64,000 nucleotides of DNA, from the NCBI GenBank assembly GCA_036571765.1, contig BROE01000009.1:7875795-7939794 (forward strand), written 5' to 3'. The notes beneath the pieces are model-generated. The model did not search any database, was not told the DNA's origin, and was given only the letters and a program-made list of their open reading frames with translations. Made by a program: the position numbers and the translations under genes. Source of the DNA: Plecoglossus altivelis. Lineage: Eukaryota; Chordata; Actinopteri; Osmeriformes; Plecoglossidae. Each line of letters opens with the position of its first letter. The first letter of the stretch is position 1. This document shows positions 54,858 to 64,000 of this stretch, in pieces.

Positions 54858-56749
54858 TCATACAGGCGCAGAGCAATTGTAGTGGTTGCTATGTTGGTTG
54901 TCAGGTGGCTGCAGGCTGGGTTTGCGTTCCAGATGTTCGTTCTCAGAGGGGTTTGCTGGTCGCAGGATGCGAGAGGGGCGGGCCTTAAAGAAGTCTGACA
55001 CATAGCGGACCTGAAGAAGAAAAGGAGCGTACATTATTAGATCATAGATCGATGATAACTAGATATAGAGATGATGATGCACATCCACACCTACCCTCTT
55101 CCTTCTCACTTACGTTAAGCACAGCAATGAGCGCCCCCTGCAGTAAACCTACCACCACATCACTCCAGTGGTGTTTGAAGTCCGACACACGCGTGTACCC
55201 CACATACACTGCAAACGCAATCAGGAAGAACTGGATGGTAGGTCGAACGAGGCGAGTCCACTTTCCTTGCAAACGAGCCTGCACGTACAGCTAGACACAC
55301 AGAGACACACACACACAGGTCATGATCATCATAGCACATGGTCATCAGTAGGAAACAGAAGAAGCAGTTAAATTGGGTCTGCTGTCATTTTAATTTCACA
55401 ATTATTGATGCTTTTTCATTGCATGGTACTGGCTCGACTATTTTGGTGTTCCATCGTGTATAACTCCATGTAGGTTCAGGGAAAGCCAAAGTGATAACAA
55501 AAGGGCAGACAACTGACTGGTCAGAGAAAAACCCGACACGGGACCGACTGAAAAAACCCTCCATTTTTAAGTAGCCATGCCACTGTCATTAGGTACATAA
55601 TAGCAACTGCTGGCTATTATAGCGGCCACAGTTTTATTCTATGGACGGCTCAATGAAATGTCAACCAGTAAAACACTGTTGTCAGTTGAGGAGGTGTAGG
55701 TTTCCCCGTTTGTACTGATGAAAGGATCCAGTGAGAGTGGAGTTATGTTGCGTTTCAAGACAGTTTCAAGCAGCATTGCTATATGACGACCAGCTACATA
55801 GAGTGGGTTCTATCTGCAGTGGAAAATTAACTTTGTGAATACGGTTGAGTCCAGTCAAGATGAGCTGATACCATGCATTGGAAAAGCAACATATAGGCAG
55901 TCCAGGACTCACTGCTAAAAACAGCATACAGTACATCCCGAAAGAAGAGTGGCCCGAGTAGAAGGATAACCTGGAACAAACAGGAACAAACTGATCGGCC
56001 AATGCTTCAACTCATCACTAAGATGGAGGGAGTAGGACAGAAAGAGGTAGACAGAGACAAGCACCATGAGACCCACCTGGATTCTGTGACGTTGCGAGGG
56101 TTGCCGGTACAGTTGATCTGAGGCATATACCCAGAGCACACAATGGGAGCACAGACCGCCAGGAAATTGGGTCGAGGCCGACCTATGGTGAACTTGGCCA
56201 TGTCTGTAAGCGATTGGCTGACACCAGCTCCAAACAGGAAGGTGCCCACTATCTTATAAAGAGCTGCCAGGTACTGGTTGAACTGGGAGTTGGAGTGGAG
56301 CCGCTTGCGATAGACCAAGTACGCCTCTCCAACAGTGATCTTAGAGACAGAAAGGGAAAATAATCAACCATTGAGCTATCCCTTTCACCCATTAATATCC
56401 CCAGAATCCTGGACCAGAGCGATTGGGGTGGGGTTGAACTTCCTGAACTATGATGAGGGTAACTACAGCCATGCAAAAACCCTACAGCCATGGTGCCATG
56501 AGAGATGGGGGTGGGGCTGAACTTACTATGATGAGGGAGGAGGAGATGGTAACTGCAGCCATGGTGCCATGAGAGATGGGGGTGGGGCTGAACTTACTAT
56601 GATAAGGGAGGAGGAGATGGTAACTGCAGCCATGGTGCCATGAGAAATGGTGGCCTTTCTGAACGGGTAACTGATGGACTTGTCTTCACAGTCGATGCCT
56701 TGCTGATATGGCTTGAACATTATGGTCAGGATGCCTGATGGTAGGGCCA
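54858..56749 (-). CDS. plpp2: Phospholipid phosphatase 2 (PAP2 family), exons 2-6, partial
   Basis: Six-span membrane enzyme that dephosphorylates phosphatidate, lysophosphatidate, sphingosine 1-phosphate and ceramide 1-phosphate. Exons on the minus strand: 56749-56598, 56339-56077, 55970-55913, 55290-55114 and 55010-54858, giving 267 codons. Catalytic motif C1 is KFTIGRPRP, C2 is FYSGHSS, and C3 is TRVSDFKHHWSD with the Arg, His and Asp all present. Membrane segments are visible in TISSSLIIITVG, IVGTFLFGAGVSQSL and FFLIAFAVYVGY. NCT and NVT between C1 and C2 are glycosylation sites. Wording such as GEAYLVY, LSFYSGHSSFGMYCM and VSDFFKARPS identifies PLPP2 rather than PLPP1/3. Exon 2 enters in phase 1, so a short exon 1 with the start codon must lie upstream, probably beyond 64,000. 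Confidence 0.93.
55478..55890. repeat. Dispersed repeat copy in plpp2 intron 4
   Basis: Sequence at 55,660-55,880 matches 4,843-5,075 in yju2 intron 3 in the same orientation (shared AGTTGAGGAGGTGT/AATTGAGGAGGTGT, GCTATATGACGACCAGCTAC/GCTATATAACGATCAGCTAC). It contains no coding frame. The left limit is uncertain. Confidence 0.55.
56438..56650. repeat. plpp2: 71-bp tandem duplication covering the plpp2 exon 2 splice donor
   Basis: The end of exon 2 plus its donor (minus strand CTCCTCCCTTATCATAGTAAGT) is repeated downstream in the intron. The exact copy has its donor at 56527, 71 bp from the real one at 56598. A third, degenerate copy lies at 56,438-56,518. Reading on into copy two meets a stop, so only the first donor keeps the frame. 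Confidence 0.85.
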
Positions 56750-59060
56750 CTGGAGAGAGGAGAGAGGGAAAGTGGAGGGATCAGAGAGAGAGAGAGTCAA
56801 AGAGAGACAGAGAGAAGTATGAGAGGAAGTATATCATTATAAGGGTTGTGACATCTATAGGCTGAACATCTAAAGGGCTGATTTTCCCTGTGGAGGAAGT
56901 TTTTATCACCATAGATACGTGGCTAAGTGTACAAGTCGTCAGACCCAGAGGGAACCAACCACTGACACATGACATGCGTTACACTTTCAAACAACACAAC
57001 CAAACAAATACATTACTTATTCAACACACATACTATACACATATAGACATACTATACACTACAGACATCCATTTACTTTAGCACACAATCTCACATACAC
57101 ACGTCTGGGTCACTAAAGTCTTTACATACACTACTTTCATGAGAAAATCCGTATCTCTCATGGAGAGATCCATGGAAAAAGTGGTTTCTTTTATCTTTCT
57201 CTCTCCCTATCTTGCACACATTCATTCCCTCCTTGTGAAGCATACACACACACGTAATCTCCTTCTCCAACACACATGCACTATCTTCCTCTAAAACACA
57301 CACACTGTGGACATCGATCTATGACAGTCGGTCAAACCTGGATCTCGTCAACAAGTGGACATTGTCTCTTCCTTGACAGACAACAGTGTGTTCCCGGTCC
57401 TTTTACTCATTCTCCTGCCTGTGATGCTGCTCTGATCACAGTCCCCAGCTACCTCTACTTCAACTGATATTTAACATCTCTGACCCAAGTTGAACGCTGG
57501 GTATTAGTGTTTCAACAACAATTGACCCTTTTGTCTGACTATGTTCTGTGTTCTGCGCCTCTTTCACCAAACATCTCTGGAAGAGGGGATCCCTCTCTGA
57601 ATTGCTCCTGCCAAGGGTTCTTCCATTTTTTCACCTCTATTGAGTTTTTATGGGAGTTTTTCCTTGTCTTCCTTGAGGATTTCGGTTGGCCGAGGGGCAT
57701 TTCTATGGGTGTATGTAAAGCCCTCTTTGACACTGCTTGTAAAAAGGGATGTATAAATAGTTTTTTATTAGATTTAATTTGGCACACAAATGAATTTAGG
57801 ACTGACTCAGAGCTGAGACAAAAAGATGGAATAGCAGACCAGCATCAGAACTATGACCAGTAAGGCTCAATCTTAAAAGCTAATGTCACAGATCTTACAA
57901 ACATTAAATAGTCTTTCTGTTTTCCACAATTGTATATTAATACAATCACTTAAACGTTGGAAATCTGAGGGACATCTTATATGGTTAAAGGAACTTTAGA
58001 ATATCCACCATCTAGTATTAAGTCAGCTGGGTACATTGCCAGTAGCTGTAGGAAATGTGATTTCTCATCAGATGTAATGTGAAAGAAATGATGGCCTTCC
58101 TAACAATGTCCTCTCCCCCCTCCGCTCCTCTCGTCTTAAAGCTCTGATCATCTTAAATTGGACCTGACTAGTTACGTCCACTATCCTTCTCGTAAGCTTG
58201 TGTTTTAGGACTTCAGAGTTACTGAGAAAGGATCTCCCTCATGGACTGGGTTGAGGCTTGGTTGGGTGGGGTTACATGTGGAAGAAGAGCAAGGTGACAA
58301 TTCAGCTACAAAAAATGTATTAGTCTGTAAACAGATTTTGAACAATTTAGAACTACAATTTGAGTCTATGGGGACAAGTTATCCATATTGCTATGTTGTG
58401 TGCAGACACCACAGTCTGGGTTACACACAGGTGTGCGCGCAGCTTGCACACACATACACACACACATTGATCTGAGGTATTCTTTGTCCTGAGTATCGGA
58501 ATGTATGAACCAATAAGATAAAAGTATTGTTTTACTCTTTTATAATCTCATTTGGAAAGAAGTTCCAGATTCCACACAGAGAAAATAAACATGGAGGAAT
58601 TTGCAATTGGGCACAAGTAAAACTCCCTCTTAACCTCTGACCTACTAGGAAGTGTAAGTGTTCCTGTTTTTCTGCTTAAGATAAAACACATGCCAAACTA
58701 TACACCAGCACTCTCATAATACTGTCCCATCCAAAAGAAACAGCGACAAATATCCTAACACATACTGCCCTTTTAATTTAACACTGTACATGCACTGCCA
58801 AATGTAAACAATGATTAGGTGTATTGCTCTTGCTCACTCTCTTACAAACACTTTTAACTTAAACGATGAGCATTCATCTTTTGCGCACCCTCTTTTTTGC
58901 TCTCCCTCTCTTTCCCTCTTTTTGCGTCTCCTTCTCTTCTTGACACTCTTTCCCCCCCTCTGTCAGAATCACGGTTATTTTCACACAGGAACGTCAGAGA
59001 GCAGGAGTCTACATCCCCCCTCCCCTCCTCCTTGACACTGACACATAGTAAAACAGTGGG
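56750..59060. other. plpp2 intron 1, left part
   Basis: No exon is seen. The region 57,500-57,790 looks like a common teleost dispersed repeat (CTCTGGAAGAGGGGATCC, then TTCCTTGAGGATTTCGGTTG, then GTAAAGCCCTC and GTATAAATAG before an A/T-rich end). CA-rich microsatellite tracts occur around 56,985-57,310 and 58,440-58,465. Confidence 0.45.
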
Positions 59061-59099
59061 ATGGATCATTTCTTAACACGTATGTTACTTTGTCAGACA

Positions 59100-59640
59100 A
59101 ATGTTGGAGCCCCACTAAAACAACTCCAAACTGCTAAATCTTAACTTACTACTTTACTAACCCTTAAGTCAAAAACCTTAACTCCTGAATCTAGTCTCTA
59201 CATAAACCCACCCTAATAAGACCAAGTCATAAAACTCACTCTGATACCTTAAATTCTAAGGCTAACCTCTAAATAAAGACTCAACCTAACCTACCCCAAA
59301 CTACTAATCTTTAAATCCCAACTCCTGAAACTAACCTCTACATAAACTCATACTCTTATCGCTAACTTCTAAACCCCAACCCCAAACTTCTAGGCCCAGT
59401 TTCCAAGACATAGATTAAGCCTAGTCCTAGACTAAAAAAGGTTTCAAAGAGATCGGCATTCAATTTTTGTCTTACATTAAGACCAGACTTAATCCATGTC
59501 TGGAAAACTGGGCCAAAAACTATTACTCCTAAACCTTAACTCCTAACTCAATCATACTATTACCATTCTTGTATTTTGGTACCAATCTAGTCTCCAATCT
59601 CATGCACCTCCTAATCCTAAATTTACTCTTTACAGACATA
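59100..59640. repeat. Degenerate CTAACC/CCTAAA tandem repeat
   Basis: A CT/A-rich block in which words such as CTAACCTCTA, CCTTAACTCCT, ACTCCTGAA and ACATAAAC recur every 60-100 bp. It has a telomere-like composition but no regular hexamer phase. A MITE at 59,393-59,514 interrupts it. Confidence 0.5.
59393..59514. mobile_element. Palindromic MITE
   Basis: The 122-bp element begins GGCCCAGTTTCCAAGACATA and ends TGTCTGGAAAACTGGGCC. The arms are inverted copies over most of the length (GATTAAGCCTAGTC against GACTTAATCC and so on), so it can fold as one long hairpin. It has no coding capacity. Confidence 0.75.
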
Positions 59641-60573
59641 CAGTAGATTACAGTATGTCCCAATTCTACATACACTTAAATTGAACTTTGAAACGCAATC
59701 ACAGAGACCTTATGTGGGACTCCTCAAAATCCCTAAACCGTGTGCAAAATTGCAAGTTTATTTCCAGCTTTGCTTTCCATTTCCAATTCTACAGTAAACT
59801 ATTTGAAAAACAGTACACACTATTCTCTACATTGGGCAGAACACTGAAAATGTAAATCTCTGTAGCCCTTTTGGAAAGCAGGACGAATGTCAAGCTCTAT
59901 ACACCAACTGGCAACATCCACTCCTCGCAGCTGTACATCAATTTCTAAATGGTTCACTTATAAATTTGAGCCACAAATGTCCTGTTTTAGATGAAAATGG
60001 AGGCCAGTGGAGAACCAAGTGTCATGCAGTGAGAGGATAGGGATCGACATTAAAGTTTCACACATTGTTATTTGACAATTGTAATTCTTATTTCGTCCAT
60101 TCCTCAGAGCAGCAGTATAAAAGGGTATAAAAACAATAATATAATAGAAGTCATGTTAAGTAAACAATTAAGTGTCAGAGTCTTGGGGAAGCTGGATTTT
60201 GCTGCAATTCAGCATGTTTATATTTACATTTATGAGTTTGGCTTCAACTTAGCCAAAGGAACAGGAACAGAAAATTATTGGCCACAGTGTCATTGTAAAG
60301 GTCTCTGGACAACAAGGGGGCATATCTCCATGTGTGCAACCATTACCAGCAGGACATCCTCCATTACAATGCCAACCTTGGTCCTTACAGAACTGCCCTT
60401 CCGATCACATTACTGGACACACTGCATGGCATCGTTCCAGCAGAGCAGAGGGGTGGACCAGAGCAGCCCTGTTGTGTTGTCATCTGGAAAAAACATATTG
60501 TTCAACCAGGCAGTTTTGGTTCTAAGCTGGTTCATTGTCCTATACCTGTTGTAAAAATAGACCTAATCTTAGC

Positions 60574-61035
60574 CTTAAAAAGGCAAACCAATTTTACCTT
60601 GTCATAATTGAATAATGGCAGTTTGGGGGGTGAAATAGATGTACAGTGAATCTTACAGCCCATTGACACTTCTGTGCCATGTAAATCTTACACATTGGAA
60701 CTCCTACTGTAAAGCAATCGGTTTCAGAAAAGCTACAATTGTGACATCACAAATGTAGCCCCACCTTTTTAGACTCCAGTCTGTACCTTTGCCATATCCC
60801 AAGATCTGCATTCAGACCAGCCCACGGTGTTCAGGCCCAGGAATGTAAATCGAATTTGCGTAAATCTCTGTTACACTAATATAGCTGCATGCTGCTCTAT
60901 TTACTTCCAAGGGAATAACAAAAAAGAACATTTTTGGTTGTTTCAAGAATATTGAAAGTGGACTGCCATTGTAAATCTAGTGTTCCAGGCTATACAGGGA
61001 ATGAAGAAACTTTCTATAATCGTCCTTAGTGACGA
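60574..61035. mobile_element. Second copy of the 52,482 element, left part only
   Basis: Similar over about 430 bp to 52,482-52,890 in the same orientation. Shared blocks include TTTTACCTTG, GTTTCAGAAAAGCTA, TTCAGACCAGCCCA, GGGAATAACAAA and TTTCAAGAATATTGAA. It breaks off where an L2-like retrotransposon fragment begins. Confidence 0.65.
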
Positions 61036-61049
61036 TTATGCACTCAGAC

Positions 61050-61925
61050 AGGCTGTGTTTGCATTGCCGGTAGTAAGTCAGACCTGTTCCTGGTGGATGT
61101 TGGACTCCGCAAGGGCTGCCCTTTATCTCTGGTTCTGCTCCTCGTTTTTTCATGGACAGAACTTTTAGGCACTGTCAGGGGCCGGAGGGTGTCCGGTACG
61201 GGGAGCACAGGATCTTATCTCTGCTGTTGGCAGATTATGTTATCCTGATGGCGTCATCAGACCGGGTAGCGTGCACTGGAGCAGTTTGCAGCCAAATATG
61301 AAGCGGCTGGGATGGGAATCTGCACCTCCAACTCTGAGGCCATAGCTCTTGACCGGAAAAAGGTGGCTTGCCCCCTCTGGGTGGGTGGGTCCTTGCCTCA
61401 AGTGGAGGAGTTCAAGTATCTCTGGGTCTTGTTCAGGAGAGTGTGAAGGACGAAGCGTGAGATTGACAGGCAGATTGGTGCAGAGTCTGCAGTGATGCAG
61501 TCTCTACTGTATATTGGACAGTTCTCGATTTAATGCTCAATCTACGTTCCTACTCTCACCTATGGTCACCATGAGCTCTGGGTAATGACCGAAAGGACAA
61601 GATCGTAGATACAAGTGGTCAAATTGAGTTTCCTCTACGTCGAGGGGGAGCCAGCTGACGTGGCTCGGGCATTTGTTTCGGATGCCTCCTTGACACGTCC
61701 CTCAAGAGGTTTACTTGGCATGTCCCTCTGGAAGGCGGCCCCAGGGAAGACCCAGGACATGTTGGAGGGACAATGTCTCTCGGTTCCCCTGGGAACGCCA
61801 CGGGATCCCCCACGGATGAGCTGGAGGAGGTGTGTATGGGGAAGAAAGTCTGGGCCTTTCCACTCAGACTGCTGCCAACCGTGACCCAGCCCCCGATTAA
61901 GCGGAGGAAAATGGATGGATGTATA
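61050..61925 (+). mobile_element. L2-like non-LTR retrotransposon 3' fragment, decayed
   Basis: Conceptual translation, with frameshifts and stops, gives reverse transcriptase pieces: VDVGLRKGCPLS, then ADYVILMASS (the catalytic-site region, normally ADD), CTSNSEAIALDRKKVACPL, VEEFKYLWVLF, TLTYGHHELWVMTERT and a C-terminal tail with SWRRCVWGRKSGPF. It ends in GGAAAATGGATGGATG, the usual 3' tail of teleost L2-clade elements. It is a 5'-truncated, inactive copy. Confidence 0.8.
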
Positions 61926-62908
61926 CATAAATAGATACATGAATAATTATATAAATACAGAAATACATTTTAATTATTAGTCAGATACTAATAAAAAATT
62001 GTGCATAAATTATCAATTTGTTTCTGTATTGATGCATGGATGTGCATGTTTTAAAATATGGCAGGTTTGGTCCTCCATGACAATAAGCCCTTATAGGACA
62101 GTTTTACGGGTAGGATGAAAAGTTGGGACACCAGCTCTTTTTACTGAGCTGTACCATTTAGCTTAGTTCAGCAATAAGAGCCAGCTCCTGCAGGTCTTAA
62201 TCTAGTAACACTAATGAGTTGTATAATCAAGCATAATTTAGAAATGTATTGACATATGATTGGTTAGTGTGTACTTACATCACTTAAATTATTCCATGTA
62301 ATTATACTAAATCTTATCATTTCCGGAATATCTTAATTGGTGGCCATGCAGTGAAGTCTGGCAAGGCACAATTTATATTCTCTCTCACATACATTTATAA
62401 TGTATTATGATTTACATTCCCACCCTACAATGGCACAGGGAGACATCTGAACTATTATGATAAGGATGGATGGACCAAATAGTTCAACAGGCAGTGAACC
62501 TGTCTGGAGGTAGGGGACATCATTCTCATCCAAAACCACGACAGTCGACAATTGCGCAATAACTTATCCCCTCACTGCCAACTTGATAACATTGACTTGA
62601 AGACCAGCAGCAATAACTGTCCTCTGTTCTATAAGTTCTTGCCCTAGAGAGGGCTGCAGGTGGCTTTAACACATTGTATCAATCGGTCCCAATTTATGAT
62701 GGTCAACAAGGCGGATGGCATTCATCTAAGATCTCTGCTCAGTGAAGACGTTGAGGGGCGACCTATGGCGTGCTGTAGTTGACATATTTGGAAGGTAAAC
62801 AGAGAAAGACAAATGATGAGTGCAGAACGTTTTTACAACAAGTTTATCTCCTGATATTGGTGTCCTTTGGTGGTATTTTGTGTCCAAGAGAGAACTGTAT
62901 GTGCAGTG

Positions 62909-62957
<49 letters not shown>

Positions 62958-64000
62958 GACGCTGGGATAACAGGAAGGGAGTAGGGGTGAGATAGAGGAA
63001 TAGTCACAGGAGGAAGATTATAGGGAAAATCATGGGAAAGAAAGTGAGTCCAGTGACTAGTTACAAATTGGTTACTTAGCACATTCTCTCACCATCTTCT
63101 ACATCTATCTGTTGCAACACATGCTCATACAGTTCATACATACACAGACACACACTAATAAAGAATGATATCAAATCTGTGTTGGACATTTGAAATTACT
63201 GTTGTGCAGCTGACTGCTCTTCACAAGGAGAGGAACACAAAAATGTGTGAGACAAGATAACTCAAGAATAAGAGGGAGGAAGAGAAGACCTAGTCCATTC
63301 ACAGCTAAGATGTTTGTAGTATAACAACTTTTTAATCTCAATCAATTAATCGAGAAAGCTCAGGAGTGTGTGTACATATCAGACCAACAGAAATCCTAGC
63401 CAACAACTACTGTACAAAGTCTCAGATCAGAGGGGGTTAAGGAAAGACTGGTAATTTCCTTCCTCCATATCACTCACTGCTTTTTCAATGTATTAACTCA
63501 CTGATAACCTCTCCCCCATTCTCACATGAACACACATACTCATATAAAAACAATACACACCGACACACTTTCCCTAACACAAAGAACACAGTAGCGCCAT
63601 TGAAGATTCTTAAGAAATAGGAAATTGAGACAAGAGAGTGTACAGTCACAGGATACTCTTCACCTGCCTTCTCTAAACTATAACACTAACAAGTCAAAAC
63701 AGGTAGACCCAGTCAACACTATAGTAAAAACACAACCGCTCATACACCTGAATCTACGAGTTTAACGCCACAAAGACACATGTGGGATACATAAGGAATT
63801 GCATAAGAATAAATTTCGATTATTGTGAAAATGTAGACATGTATACACCCGTAGACATGGCAAGTCCGAATGAGCTTGGTTCGACTGAACTTTTTATCTA
63901 CATACGGCCACATTAGGTTGCAGTTACATGTCAGTACCAAAACCGACGCAACATAAATCAAGATTCTTAAAAATAAAAAAAAATTTAAACGTGTGCGCGC
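61926..64000. other. plpp2 intron 1, right part, to window edge
   Basis: No coding exon is supported; I looked for a short minus-strand exon encoding a PLPP2 N-terminus and found none. It contains a (GT)n microsatellite at 62,909-62,953 and AT-rich sequence. Confidence 0.45.
62909..62953 (+). repeat. (GT)n microsatellite
   Basis: About 44 bp of pure GT repeat in plpp2 intron 1. Confidence 0.92.

Noticed and set aside
60072..60554. 160-codon plus-strand frame
   Set aside because: Low-information start, no domain I recognise, and it lies among repeats in plpp2 intron 1. Part (PITLLDTLHGIVPAEQ) looks transposon-like but is not enough for a call.
61619..61940. Minus-strand frames over the 3' end of the L2 fragment
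   Set aside because: They are antisense to clear reverse-transcriptase-derived sequence on the plus strand.
62726..63082. 118-codon minus-strand frame with a run of HTHTHT
   Set aside because: It spans a (GT)n microsatellite and has no other support. It also does not resemble a PLPP2 first exon.

Overview
The window is vertebrate nuclear DNA, almost certainly from a teleost fish. Seven genes with GT-AG (one GC-AG) introns translate into close homologues of vertebrate proteins. The gaps hold short teleost-type introns, CA/GT microsatellites, MITEs and an L2-like retrotransposon fragment. I cannot name the species from sequence alone. There are no bacterial, phage, CRISPR or rRNA features.

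Layout, left to right. (1) 1-1,900, minus strand: the first coding exon of a MAP1-family gene running off the left edge, then a complete three-exon CART neuropeptide precursor gene. (2) 3,460-7,560, plus: yju2 (ccdc94), a splicing factor, eight exons. (3) 10,270-15,530, plus: shd, an SH2 adaptor of the SHB family, seven coding exons. (4) 22,042-42,240, plus: gna11, the G-protein alpha subunit that drives phospholipase C-beta, with an 11 kb first intron and a long 3' UTR. (5) 47,048-51,740, plus: tle5 (aes), the short Groucho-family co-repressor, seven exons. (6) 54,858 to beyond the right edge, minus: plpp2, a lipid phosphate phosphatase, exons 2-6 present and exon 1 apparently outside the window.

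The genes do not form one pathway. Their linkage is a conserved chromosomal block. From memory, yju2, shd, gna11, tle5 and plpp2 all have human orthologues on 19p13.3, and CARTPT lies next to MAP1B on 5q13, in the same order and relative orientation as here.

The most interesting signal is in gna11. It carries two complete, equally long (129 nt), same-phase versions of exon 4 in tandem, one GNA11-like and one GNAQ-like. Both encode the end of the helical domain and switch I, including Arg183. A (TG)9 run precedes the first and a roughly 90-nt CU tract precedes the second. This looks like a mutually exclusive exon pair that would give two Gq-class isoforms from one gene. Other notable items are a GC-AG first intron in gna11, loss of the Lys-Arg processing site in the CART precursor, a tandemly duplicated splice-donor region in plpp2, and several well-delimited transposable elements.
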